Positions 8,466-16,610 of a stretch of DNA of 64,000 nt are shown here, piece by piece. The DNA lies in NCBI RefSeq assembly GCF_016863035.1, contig NZ_BOOC01000026.1, positions 21,569-85,568 of the forward strand, in the 5' to 3' direction. The notes below the pieces were generated by a model. It ran no database searches and was not told where the DNA came from. It worked only from the letters and a program-made list of their open reading frames with translations. This DNA comes from Microbispora corallina (lineage in GTDB: Bacteria > Actinomycetota > Actinomycetes > Streptosporangiales > Streptosporangiaceae). The position numbers were made by a program, and so were the translations under genes. Each line of letters begins with the position of its first letter. Positions within the stretch are counted from its first letter, which is position 1.

Positions 8466-9337
8466 CACCGCACCGCCGTCAGGTGCCGCTTGAGCTGTTC
8501 GTGCAGCGACTCCGGCAGCGAGGCCGCCGGCGGTCGCACGCCCGACTCCAGGAAGAGGCCGCGCTGCCGCAGGCACTCCTTGCGGATGGCGAGCGCCACC
8601 CTGGCCTGCTGCTCGAAGTTGACCAGCGGCAGGTACGGCAGCCACGCCTCCCGCGCCGCGTCGTACCCGCCCTCCCGCCAGGCGCCGACGCAGGCGATGA
8701 GCCCTTCGGGGAACGAGAAGCCGGTCATCGCGCCCGCGGCGCCGCAGGCCAGTTCGTCCAGCAGGCCGAGCCCGCCCAGCCCGCCGAAGACCGGCACGTC
8801 CAACGCGGCCGTCAGCGTCGCCACGGCGACCGGGGTCGGCGGCGCCTCCGCCTTGACCGCGACCACGAACTCCAGGCCGCGCAACGCGGCCGCCAGCGCG
8901 TCGGCGCCGATGGCGACGCCGCTGACGAGCGGGTAGTCCTGCACGACGAGGCCGGCGCCGGTGGCCTCGTGCACCGCGCGCAGATGCCCGGCCAGCACGT
9001 GCGGGTTGGCCGAGTTGACCTGCACCATCGCGCCCGCGAGCCGGTCGCCCGCGACCTCCTGGGCCAGCCGCACCTCCTCCACCACGGGTGCGGTGCCCAG
9101 CGACGTGGCGCCCACCACCAGCGGCAGCCGGGTCGCGTCGGCCACCGTCTCCAGGACCGTGCGCCTCTCCTCGGAGGACAGCTGCGCCGCCTCCCCGAAG
9201 ACGCCGAGCACGGTGAGCCCGGTCACCCCCGCCCGTTCGTAGTGCTCGACGAGCCTGGCCAGGCTCTGCTCGTCGACGTCGAAGGTGGATCCGGTGAACG
9301 GCGTCGCTACGACGCCCCAGACACCCGGCTGCAGCAT
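8465..9337 (-). CDS. DapA-family (DHDPS/NAL superfamily) aldolase or hydro-lyase
   Basis: A 290-residue TIM-barrel class I lyase. The Schiff-base lysine is K162 (FVVAVKAEAP) and the conserved Tyr is Y135 (QDYP). The usual GTTGE of true dihydrodipicolinate synthases is GVFGE (45-49), so the Thr-Thr pair of the lysine-pathway enzyme is missing and lysine biosynthesis is unlikely. Members with this kind of change are 2-oxo-acid aldolases, hydratase-aldolases or keto-deoxy-sugar-acid dehydratases, often paired with an aldehyde dehydrogenase, as here. ATGA overlaps join it to both neighbours. Confidence 0.82.
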   Translation of the reverse strand: MLQPGVWGVVATPFTGSTFDVDEQSLARLVEHYERAGVTGLTVLGVFGEAAQLSSEERRTVLETVADATRLPLVVGATSLGTAPVVEEVRLAQEVAGDRLAGAMVQVNSANPHVLAGHLRAVHEATGAGLVVQDYPLVSGVAIGADALAAALRGLEFVVAVKAEAPPTPVAVATLTAALDVPVFGGLGGLGLLDELACGAAGAMTGFSFPEGLIACVGAWREGGYDAAREAWLPYLPLVNFEQQARVALAIRKECLRQRGLFLESGVRPPAASLPESLHEQLKRHLTAVR

Positions 9338-10116
9338 CACTTTCCCTTCCACACGGGCTTGCGCTTCTCCTGGAAGGCCAGCACGCCCTCCGTGGCGTCC
9401 TCGCTGTCCAGCGCCTCCATCAGGGCCGGGAGGCGTACGGCGCGGGCCTCGCGGGCGCTCAGGTGCGCGGTGCGCTGCACCATCTGCTTGACCGCCCGAA
9501 GCGACGTGGGCGAGCAGGCCAGGACGTCGGCCACCCACCGATCCACGGCGGCGTCCAGCTCCGTGGCCGGGACCACCTCGTTCACCAGGCCCATCCGCTC
9601 CATCTCGGCCGCGCGGGCGCGCCTCCCGGTGAGCAGCAGCCCCATCGCCTGGTTGTACGGCACCCGCCGGACGAGCTGCGTCACCCCTCCGTCGAGGGCG
9701 ATGCGGCCCACCCGTGGCTCGGTCAGCCCGAACTGGGCGTGTTCCGCCGCCACGACGATGTCGCAGCCGAGGACCATCTCCATGCCGCCGCCGAGCGCGT
9801 AGCCGTTGACTCTCGCGATCACCGGGACGTCCAGGGTGGTGCGCAGGGACAGGCCGCCGAAGCCGTCGGGGTCGAGCGCGGCCCAGTACTCCAGGCCGGT
9901 CTTGCCGATCCCGCCGGCCGACATGTCGGCGCCGACGCAGAAGGCCCTGTCTCCCGCTCCGGTCACCACGACCACCCGTACGTCGCGGTCGGCCTCGATC
10001 CGCTCCCAAATCTCGACGAGCGCGCGGTGGGTTTTCTCGTCCACGGCGTTGAGCACCTCGGGGCGGTCGATGGTGACCCGCGCGACGTGCTCCACGACCT
10101 CGACGTGCACCGTCAT
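9337..10116 (-). CDS. Enoyl-CoA hydratase/isomerase family protein
   Basis: A 259-residue crotonase-fold enzyme. The oxyanion-hole segments GADMSAGG and YALGGGMEM are present, and both glutamates used by hydratases can be seen (GGGME and FGLTEPRVG). It should therefore be competent to hydrate an enoyl-CoA rather than being a glutamate-less crotonase. With the CoA transferase immediately upstream, it probably acts on a CoA-activated acid of the operon's pathway. Overlaps of 4 bp at both ends indicate translational coupling. Confidence 0.88.
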   Translation of the reverse strand: MTVHVEVVEHVARVTIDRPEVLNAVDEKTHRALVEIWERIEADRDVRVVVVTGAGDRAFCVGADMSAGGIGKTGLEYWAALDPDGFGGLSLRTTLDVPVIARVNGYALGGGMEMVLGCDIVVAAEHAQFGLTEPRVGRIALDGGVTQLVRRVPYNQAMGLLLTGRRARAAEMERMGLVNEVVPATELDAAVDRWVADVLACSPTSLRAVKQMVQRTAHLSAREARAVRLPALMEALDSEDATEGVLAFQEKRKPVWKGK

Positions 10117-11291
10117 CGCAGGACCCCCGCCCGCACGAGCGCCTCGATCTGCTCCACGGTGAAGCCGTGCTCGGCCAGCACCTCGGCGTTGTGCTCGCCG
10201 AGGCGCGGCGGGGCGTGCCGCACCTCCATCGGTGAGGCGGACAGCCGGATCGGCGCGGACAGCGCTCTGACCCGCCCGGCCACCGGGTGGTCCATCTCCA
10301 GGATCATGCGGTTGACGGCCGTCTGCTCGTCGGCCAGGGCCTGCTCCAGGGTGCGGACGGGGGCGCACAGGATGTCCTGCCCCTCCAGCCGCTTGAGCCA
10401 GTACTCGGTGGTGTCGGCGGCGAAGCGCTCTCGGAAGATGGCCTGCAGTTCGGGCCGGCGGGCGAACTGCGCCTCCTGGGTGGCGAACTCGGGCCGCAGC
10501 GACAGGTCCTCGTCGAGTTCGAGCGCCACGCAGACGTCGCGCAGCGGGTTCTCCTTGAAGGCCCCGACCATGCACACGGCGCCGTCGGCGGTCGCGAAGA
10601 CGCCGCTGAGCGGCATGGCGGCCCAGTTGATCTCGTAGCCGCGGTTGAGCTGCATACAGGCTTCCTGCATCTGCATGTGGAGCATCGAGTCGTACATCGT
10701 GACCTCGACCTTCTGGCCCTCGCCGGTCAGGTCGCGGGTGCGCAGGGCGAGCAGGATGCCTTGCATGAGGTGCATGCCGGTGGTGTAGTCGGCGAGCGTC
10801 GTCGGGTAGACCGACAGCGGCAGGCCGGGCGACTCGCGGCGCCACATCACCCCCGAGAACGCCTGGGCGATCACGTCCTGGCCGCCCTTGTGGCTGTACG
10901 GGCCCTCGGTGCCGAACCCGGTGCCCGACGCCCAGATGACGCGGGGGTTGATCTCGCGCAGCCGCTCGTAACCGAAGCCCAGCCGCTCCATCACCCCGGA
11001 GCGGAAGTTGCTCACGACCACGTCGGCGTCGCGGGCCAGGCGGTAGACGACCTCCTTGCCCTCCTCGGAGCGGGTGTCGACGCTGACGCTCCGCTTGTTG
11101 CGGTTGATGGACAGGAAGATCGGGTTGTCCGGGCCGTCCCGGTCGGGGATGGAGCTTCTGGACAGGTCTCCCGAGCCGGGCCGCTCGATCTTGATCACGT
11201 CGGCGCCGTAGTCGCCGAGCAGCTGCGTGCAGCTCGGCCCCATGTACACCTGGGTGAAATCGAGGACGGTGATTCCTTCGAGCGGCTTCAT
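10113..11291 (-). CDS. CaiB/BaiF family CoA transferase (class III)
   Basis: A 392-residue class III CoA transferase. The N-terminus (ITVLDFTQVYMGPSCTQLL, then GADVIKIERPGSGD) is diagnostic, and a candidate catalytic Asp lies in the EVTMYDSMLH segment near residue 180. The C-terminal PRLGEHNAEVLAEHGF is typical of the family. It would move CoA from a donor thioester to the pathway's carboxylic acid, or act as a racemase-like member of the same fold. It overlaps the FAD oxidoreductase and hydratase genes by 4 bp each. Confidence 0.9.
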   Translation of the reverse strand: MKPLEGITVLDFTQVYMGPSCTQLLGDYGADVIKIERPGSGDLSRSSIPDRDGPDNPIFLSINRNKRSVSVDTRSEEGKEVVYRLARDADVVVSNFRSGVMERLGFGYERLREINPRVIWASGTGFGTEGPYSHKGGQDVIAQAFSGVMWRRESPGLPLSVYPTTLADYTTGMHLMQGILLALRTRDLTGEGQKVEVTMYDSMLHMQMQEACMQLNRGYEINWAAMPLSGVFATADGAVCMVGAFKENPLRDVCVALELDEDLSLRPEFATQEAQFARRPELQAIFRERFAADTTEYWLKRLEGQDILCAPVRTLEQALADEQTAVNRMILEMDHPVAGRVRALSAPIRLSASPMEVRHAPPRLGEHNAEVLAEHGFTVEQIEALVRAGVLR

Positions 11292-12634
11292 GCCACGACC
11301 TCCGCGTTGGGGGCTGGGACGTCTCCGGGGTCGGCTCCCTGCGCGCGCATCCCCCGCTGGACCGCCGCGGGGTCGACCTGCCGCACGGTCACGCCGCCGT
11401 CCGCGGCGAGGGCCGCGGCCACGCCGGCCGCCTGGCCCATCGCCATGCACGGCGGGATCTCGCGGGAGATGCGCTGGGCGTCCGGCGTGGCCGAGTAGTG
11501 GCGGCCGGCCACCAGGAGCTGGTCGACCTGGCGGGGCAGGAGCGCGCGGTAGGGCGTGTAGTAGTCGCGGCCGCGGGCGACGGAGTCGGCGAAGTGCCGG
11601 CGGTTGACGATGTCGTCCTTGGTCACGACGTACTCGCCGCGCAGGAGGCGCGTCTGCCGTACGCCCATCTGCTCGGCCACGTCCAGCAGGTAGCAGTTCT
11701 CGAAGCCCGGCAGGCTCTGCCTGACCTCGTCCACGGCGGCGGCGATCCGCTCTCGCGCGTCGAACTCCGCATGGGTGAGCGACTCCGGATCCGCCCCGTC
11801 ATAGCCCGACATATGCGGACAATTGCACCACACGACGCCGGGAACCGGGGTCTTGAGCCACCACAGCTCCCAGGCGCCGCCGAGCAGCCGTTTGATCTTG
11901 CGGTTGACGGCCCTGGCCTCGCGCGGGTTCTCCTGCTCGAACCGCTCGGCGGCGGCGGTGTCGACGCCGCCGAGCCGGAACACCAGTGTGGTGAGGTAGC
12001 TGTCGTGCGCGTAGTCCGCCCCGGCCCGGGCGGCGACGTCGATGTCGCCTGTCGTGTCCACGACCACGTCGGCCAGGATCGCCTGCGGGCCGGCCTTGGT
12101 CTCGGCCACCACCCCACGCAGCCGGCCGTCGTCCACGATCGGCTGGGAGAACCATGAGTGGAGGCGCAGATGCACCCCGGCCTCGCGGACGAGGTCGTTG
12201 GAGACCCGTTTCCACCCGTCGGGGTCGAAGGCGACGGCGTAGCAGATCGGCTTGGGACTGGTGTGGGAGTGGAAGTCGAAGGTGCCCCAGCGGCCCCACT
12301 TGTTCCACATCTCCACCGAGGCGATCCGCTCCTGCTCGGGCGGGTAGACGGCCAGGCCCAGCTTGGCCAGCCGCTCCACGTACTCCGAGACCAGGCCGGT
12401 CACGCTGATCTCCCGGCCGTTCACCATGTCGTCGAGCACCAGCACCATGCCGCCGGACGCGAGGCCGCCCAGCGCGGCGTACCTCTCCAGCAGGGTGACG
12501 CTCGCCCCGGCGCGGGCCGCGGCGACGGCGGCGCTGACGCCCGCCGGGCCGCCGCCCACGACGACGACGTCGCTGGTGCGGACCACGGGGGCCCTCAGCT
12601 CGTCGGACGAGACCTTGAGATCTGACAGTTGCAT
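11288..12634 (-). CDS. FAD-dependent oxidoreductase (FAD_oxidored family)
   Basis: A 448-residue flavoprotein. The dinucleotide-binding motif VVVGGGPAGVSAAVAAARAG is near residues 22-41, followed by an acidic strand end (TLLERY). A second FAD contact is in DVVVDTTGDIDVAA near 185, and the C-terminal closing motif is LLVAGRHYSATPDAQ...AMGQAAG. This matches the FAD_oxidored (PF12831) group of poorly characterised oxidases and dehydrogenases. The start is the ATG at 12634, with GTGAGGAA just upstream, rather than a GTG at 12649 that lacks a site. It is the first enzyme gene of the operon, 19 bp after the transporter. Confidence 0.85.
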   Translation of the reverse strand: MQLSDLKVSSDELRAPVVRTSDVVVVGGGPAGVSAAVAAARAGASVTLLERYAALGGLASGGMVLVLDDMVNGREISVTGLVSEYVERLAKLGLAVYPPEQERIASVEMWNKWGRWGTFDFHSHTSPKPICYAVAFDPDGWKRVSNDLVREAGVHLRLHSWFSQPIVDDGRLRGVVAETKAGPQAILADVVVDTTGDIDVAARAGADYAHDSYLTTLVFRLGGVDTAAAERFEQENPREARAVNRKIKRLLGGAWELWWLKTPVPGVVWCNCPHMSGYDGADPESLTHAEFDARERIAAAVDEVRQSLPGFENCYLLDVAEQMGVRQTRLLRGEYVVTKDDIVNRRHFADSVARGRDYYTPYRALLPRQVDQLLVAGRHYSATPDAQRISREIPPCMAMGQAAGVAAALAADGGVTVRQVDPAAVQRGMRAQGADPGDVPAPNAEVVA

Positions 12635-12653
12635 CACGCGATTCCTCACTCGC

Positions 12654-13934
12654 TCACTCGCCCGCGAAGGCTCCGCTCGTCCTGCGGGCGGCCAGGTAGA
12701 GCACGACGCTGATCAGGGACAGAGCGGCCACATACACCGGGAAGATCCAGACCAGCGCGTTGCTCTGGAGCCAGATCAGGAGGTACGACGCCGTGCCGCC
12801 GAAGACCGCGACCGCGACGCCGTACCCGAGCGCCACGCCGGTGGCGCGGCAGTACTTGGGCATCAGCGAGGTGGCCACGAGGTTGTAGAGGGTCATGTTG
12901 AGCACCAGCACGATCGACCCGCCGAGGACGACGCCGAACAGGCCGCCCAGGCCGGGCCGGCTGTAGAGCAGCATCAGGAACACGGCCGGCACGGCCAGCA
13001 GCCTGGTCACGGTGAACGTCCGCGACAGCTTGAACCTGTCGGCCAGCCATCCCACGAGCGGCGACCCGGCGAGCAGGACCAGGCCGAGCGCGGTGGAGGC
13101 GGCGAAGACCGGGGTCGGGTCCTCCTTGAAGGTGCTGCGCGCGAGGTTGGGCAGCCCGACGGTCCAGGCGTAGTTGTAGGCCTGCGCGGCGCCCACCACG
13201 AAGATCATCGCGACGAGGCCGAGCCAGTGCCTGCCCACACCCCGCCAGACCGACGTCTCGCCGCGCTCGCTCTCGTGCAGCGTCTCGGGCAGGGCGCGCC
13301 GCAGGTAGAGCACGAGCAGGCCGATCACGGCGCCTATGACGAACGGGACGCGCCAGCCCCAGTCCTGCATGGCGGCCGCGCCGAGGACGAGGCTGGTGAA
13401 GAAGCTGACCAGCGAGGCCAGCACGATGCCGAGGTTGACGAACAGGCTGATGTAGCCGGCCGCCCGCGCCTCGCGTCCCGGCGGCGACACCTCCACGGCG
13501 TACGCCGTCGACAGGGGCGCCTCGATGCCGGTCGACACGCCCTGGACCAGGCGGCAGACCAGCAGGATCACCCCGGACCACACGCCTATCTGCTGGTAGG
13601 TGGGCGCAACAGCGATCACCAGCGTGGTGAGCGCCATCAGCGCGACGGAGAGGATCATGATCTGCCGGCGGCCGACTCGGTCGGCGACGGCGCCGAGCAG
13701 CACCCCGCCGAGCGGCCGTACGGCGAAGCCCATCGCGAACACGGCCAGCGCGCTGAGCGTGGAGGCCACGGGATCGTGGGAGGGGAAGAAATGGGGGCCG
13801 ATGTAGGCCGAGACGAGACCGAAGAGCATCCAGTCGTACCACTCGAGCGTGTTGCCGAGGCCGAGGCCGAGCATCGCGGTACGGGTGGTGGCCGGATTTT
13901 GGGCAGGGGAGGTCGAGGTAACGGTCGCGGACAT
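12654..13934 (-). CDS. MFS transporter, metabolite:H+ symporter (MHS) type
   Basis: A 426-residue inner-membrane permease with about 12 hydrophobic segments. The N-terminal GNTLEWYDW signature and the loop motif DRVGRRQ are those of the MHS subfamily (ProP, KgtP, ShiA relatives), which import small carboxylates, betaines or aromatic acids by proton symport. The start has AAAGGCGG upstream. Its place directly behind the regulator and ahead of the catabolic enzymes makes it the probable uptake system for the operon's substrate, suggesting a small charged molecule. Confidence 0.88.
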   Translation of the reverse strand: MSATVTSTSPAQNPATTRTAMLGLGLGNTLEWYDWMLFGLVSAYIGPHFFPSHDPVASTLSALAVFAMGFAVRPLGGVLLGAVADRVGRRQIMILSVALMALTTLVIAVAPTYQQIGVWSGVILLVCRLVQGVSTGIEAPLSTAYAVEVSPPGREARAAGYISLFVNLGIVLASLVSFFTSLVLGAAAMQDWGWRVPFVIGAVIGLLVLYLRRALPETLHESERGETSVWRGVGRHWLGLVAMIFVVGAAQAYNYAWTVGLPNLARSTFKEDPTPVFAASTALGLVLLAGSPLVGWLADRFKLSRTFTVTRLLAVPAVFLMLLYSRPGLGGLFGVVLGGSIVLVLNMTLYNLVATSLMPKYCRATGVALGYGVAVAVFGGTASYLLIWLQSNALVWIFPVYVAALSLISVVLYLAARRTSGAFAGE

Positions 13935-13974
13935 GGCGATCCGCCTTTCATGGGGGTGTTTCCCGCCCGAGAGG

Positions 13975-14565
13975 TCACCAGGTGGGTGGTGTGATCACCC
14001 AGATCGCTGTGCAGACCTCGTCACCGGTGTTGGCGTACCAGTGCGGGATGGTGGATGAGTAGCGAATGGAGTCGCCTGGGCCGAGCTCGTACTTCACCCC
14101 GTCCAGGTACACATCCTTGTGTCCGGACAGGACGATGCCGACCTCCTCCCCGTTGTGCGTGAACGGGGCGGCGCTGGTGTCGTGGCCGGGCTGGGTCTCC
14201 AGCCAGGTGACCTCCAGCGCGCCGTTGAGGTCAGGAGTGAGCAGCTCGTAGACCGCCGTCTTGTCCATGCCGTGGCCGTCGAGCCGCCGCCGTTCCGATC
14301 TGCGGACCAGCGGTGAGCGATGCTCCTCATGCACCTGGAACAGCATTCCCACCGGAATGCCGAGCCCGTGCGCCAGTTGGACCAATGTGGAGAACGACGG
14401 GTTGGCCAGCCCTCGCTCCACCTGACTGATGATGCCCGTGCTCAGCCCCGACAGCTCCGCGAGCCGGTCGAGGGTGAGCCCCCGCTCCTTGCGCAGGGAG
14501 CGGACGCGGGTTCCGACAGCACCGAGCATCGTCGCCAGGGACTCCGGTGTGCTGTCGCTCGTCAT
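13975..14565 (-). CDS. XRE-family regulator with C-terminal cupin
   Basis: A 196-residue regulator. An XRE/lambda-repressor helix-turn-helix (VRSLRKERGLTLDRLAELSG to ERGLANPSFSTLVQLAHGLG) covers about residues 13-70, and a cupin_2 barrel covers 115-196 (FTHNGEEVGIVLSG, then GPGDSIRYSSTIPHWYAN). This architecture is common in regulators of catabolic operons, with the cupin sensing the substrate or an intermediate. It is the first gene of the operon, 40 bp before the transporter. A promoter placing transcription at or next to the ATG suggests a leaderless message. Confidence 0.88.
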   Translation of the reverse strand: MTSDSTPESLATMLGAVGTRVRSLRKERGLTLDRLAELSGLSTGIISQVERGLANPSFSTLVQLAHGLGIPVGMLFQVHEEHRSPLVRRSERRRLDGHGMDKTAVYELLTPDLNGALEVTWLETQPGHDTSAAPFTHNGEEVGIVLSGHKDVYLDGVKYELGPGDSIRYSSTIPHWYANTGDEVCTAIWVITPPTW

Positions 14566-14571
14566 GCGTTC

Positions 14572-14599
14572 ATCCTAATGAAACCGTCTTCACCGTCAA
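14572..14599 (-). promoter_or_regulatory. Housekeeping-type promoter of the catabolic operon (leaderless)
   Basis: Read on the minus strand: TTGACG (14599-14594), 16-bp spacer, TAGGAT (14577-14572). The expected start of transcription is about 7 bases further, at the A of the XRE gene's ATG (14565), implying a leaderless transcript. The match to the vegetative sigma consensus is good for an actinomycete. Confidence 0.65.
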
Positions 14600-14602
14600 T
14601 AG

Positions 14603-14630
14603 CATGATGAAGATTTTCAATATGATGAAG
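14603..14630. promoter_or_regulatory. Direct repeats upstream of the operon promoter (candidate operator)
   Basis: On the minus strand the 10-mer TCTTCATCAT occurs twice, 18 bp apart, immediately upstream of the -35 box. The 18-bp spacing puts the copies on roughly the same helical face. The block is strikingly AT-rich for this genome. It is the natural candidate binding site for the XRE-cupin regulator. Confidence 0.5.
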
Positions 14631-14811
14631 ACGCTCTCGGCGAGGCCCGGGCCGCACCTGTGCGGGGGGCAAAGTCCCGGCACCGGCAACCCCATGCGAC
14701 CGCCGTACGTATAAGGAAGAGGGAACACGACAGGCAACGGGGGCATTCGCGGCGGGCTGCCGGCCACAAGCACGGACGGCCTGATGCGGATGAGGCGTGG
14801 GGGACGTGGCC

Positions 14812-15864
14812 ATGAGCCGTGACGATCGTGCGCGGGAGCGTGTGCGCCGGAGAGGGGTGGGGCGGCGCCGGGCGTTCCCGGGCCGCCACATGACGGGCGG
14901 CGCCGTCGCCGGAAGAGCGGGTGAGGGCGCGGAGACCGGAGCGGAGACGTCGACGAGGAGAGGGAGAGGCACGGGGCGGGCGTTCGCCGTGCGGCTCGTC
15001 CTGGCGGCCTGCGTCCCCGCGATGCAGGCGCTGGTCGGGTACGCGATCGGCGGCACGGTCCGCGAACGGCGGACCCGGCAGGAGATGGCCGCGATCAGCA
15101 GGCACCTGGCGGCGACCGCCGAGGGGCAGCTTCCCACGCCGGTGCCGCCGGGGCCGCTCGGCCCCGACACCGCCCGGCTGGTGGAGAGCATCAACGCCAC
15201 CATCGAGCTGTGCCGGCGGCTGGGATGGTTCGCCTCCGACCTGTCCCACGAGATCCGCACCCCGCTCACCGCCCTGCGGGCCGAGCTGGAGGAGGCGGCC
15301 CTGAACCACGAGGACACCGACGTCCGGCAGCTGGTCAAGCGCACGCTGCCCAGCATCGACCGGGCCGACGCCGTGGTCGCGAGCATGCTCATGCTGGCCC
15401 GCCTCCAGGCGTGCACCGACAGGGAACGCGTCCGCGTCGACCTCGGCGACCTGGTCAAGAGCGAGGTCGACGGGCGGGAGCGTCTCCATCCGGTCACCAT
15501 CCGGGTCGCCGGCCAGGTGGTGGTGCGGGCGGTTCCCGAGCAGGTGCGCCAGGCGATGACCAACCTGCTCGACAACGCCGAGCGGCACGCGCGCGCCCAC
15601 GTGGAGGTCGAGGTGGCCCGGCGGGGCCGCACGGCGCTGCTCGTCGTCGACGACGACGGCGAGGGCGTGCCCGAGGCCGACCGGCAGCGGATCTTCGACC
15701 GCTTCATCCGGCTGGAGGACAGCCGCCGCCGCGACGGGATGGGGGCCGGGCTCGGGCTCGGCATCACCCGGGCCATCGCCGAGGCCCATCACGGCGACGT
15801 CCGCGCGGAGGACCGGCCCGGGGGAGGTGCCCGCTTCGTGCTGCGCCTGCCCGCGGCCTCCTGA
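14812..15864 (+). CDS. Orphan sensor histidine kinase
   Basis: A 350-residue membrane histidine kinase. One clear hydrophobic segment (near residues 57-78), a HAMP-like stretch, the dimerisation H-box DLSHEIRTPLTALRAE near residue 150, an N-box (MTNLLDNAERH) and G-boxes (DDDGEGVP, GMGAGLGLGI) are intact. No large extracellular sensor is visible, so it may sense the membrane or a partner. No response regulator gene is adjacent. The ATG at 14812 is preferred because GGGGGA precedes it; a GTG at 14797 is possible. Confidence 0.82.
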   Translation: MSRDDRARERVRRRGVGRRRAFPGRHMTGGAVAGRAGEGAETGAETSTRRGRGTGRAFAVRLVLAACVPAMQALVGYAIGGTVRERRTRQEMAAISRHLAATAEGQLPTPVPPGPLGPDTARLVESINATIELCRRLGWFASDLSHEIRTPLTALRAELEEAALNHEDTDVRQLVKRTLPSIDRADAVVASMLMLARLQACTDRERVRVDLGDLVKSEVDGRERLHPVTIRVAGQVVVRAVPEQVRQAMTNLLDNAERHARAHVEVEVARRGRTALLVVDDDGEGVPEADRQRIFDRFIRLEDSRRRDGMGAGLGLGITRAIAEAHHGDVRAEDRPGGGARFVLRLPAAS

Positions 15865-15969
15865 CCGCCGCTTTCCGCGCGCCGCGGGGGCGCGGCGGGC
15901 GGCGGCCGTGGGCCGGGCGTCGGGGTGGGCCGCGGGTGTGTGGCGGTGGGCCGGGGGCCGCGCCCGGGG

Positions 15970-16461
15970 TCAGGCGCGGCGCGCCTCGAACATGAAGCAG
16001 CCGAACTCGACGGCCCGCATGTGCACCACCGCCACGCCCGGGTCGTCGAACAGTTCGCCGAGCAGCGCGGACGCGGCGGACGCGTCGGCCGAGCGGCCGT
16101 CGTCGAGCAGGTGCCCGTCCAGGATCGAGCCGTCCGGGCGGTAGGCGCGCATCACGCGGCGGGGGCCGCCCATCGCCTCCGGGTATCCGGGCTCGGGCCC
16201 GTCGCACGGCTCGGCGTGCACGAACACCGGTCCCAGCTCCTCGTACGGGCCGGGATCGGCGCCGGTCTCGGCCGCCCAGCGCCGCAGCGGCGCGTACGAC
16301 ACCAGCATGATCGTCTCTCCGGGAGCCGAGCGGCGCAGGCAGCACCGCAACGGTGCGCCGCCCTCCTCGTCCACGATCACCCGGGGCTCGCGCCCGGCGT
16401 CGTCCGTCTTCCTCAGCTGGTCCAGTACGGCGGGCTCGACGGCCCTGATCTCGAACTCCAT
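15970..16461 (-). CDS. DUF1203 family protein
   Basis: A 163-residue protein matching the DUF1203 pattern: an N-terminal FEIRAVEP strand, a central PLRCCLRRSAPGE segment and a conserved GPVFVHAEPC motif with His and Cys residues. No function is established for the family. There is no signal peptide, so it is probably cytoplasmic. The ATG at 16461 has AGGA at 8 bases, favouring it over an ATG three codons upstream. It diverges from the universal stress protein gene. Confidence 0.7.
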   Translation of the reverse strand: MEFEIRAVEPAVLDQLRKTDDAGREPRVIVDEEGGAPLRCCLRRSAPGETIMLVSYAPLRRWAAETGADPGPYEELGPVFVHAEPCDGPEPGYPEAMGGPRRVMRAYRPDGSILDGHLLDDGRSADASAASALLGELFDDPGVAVVHMRAVEFGCFMFEARRA

Positions 16462-16610
16462 GCCCGTCATCCTGCTCGCCCCGCGCCCGGCGGGCTGGCG
16501 GGAATCGGCCGGGGCGTTCCGCTCAGCCGCCGGGGAGGGCGAGCAGGACAGAGGCGGTCAGCCGTACGGCGGACGGGGGATGGGAGGGGCAGGGGGCGAA
16601 GGGGGACGCC

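Noticed and set aside
8465..9337. dapA of lysine biosynthesis
   Set aside because: The Thr-Thr pair of true DHDPS is missing and the gene is locked in a catabolic operon.
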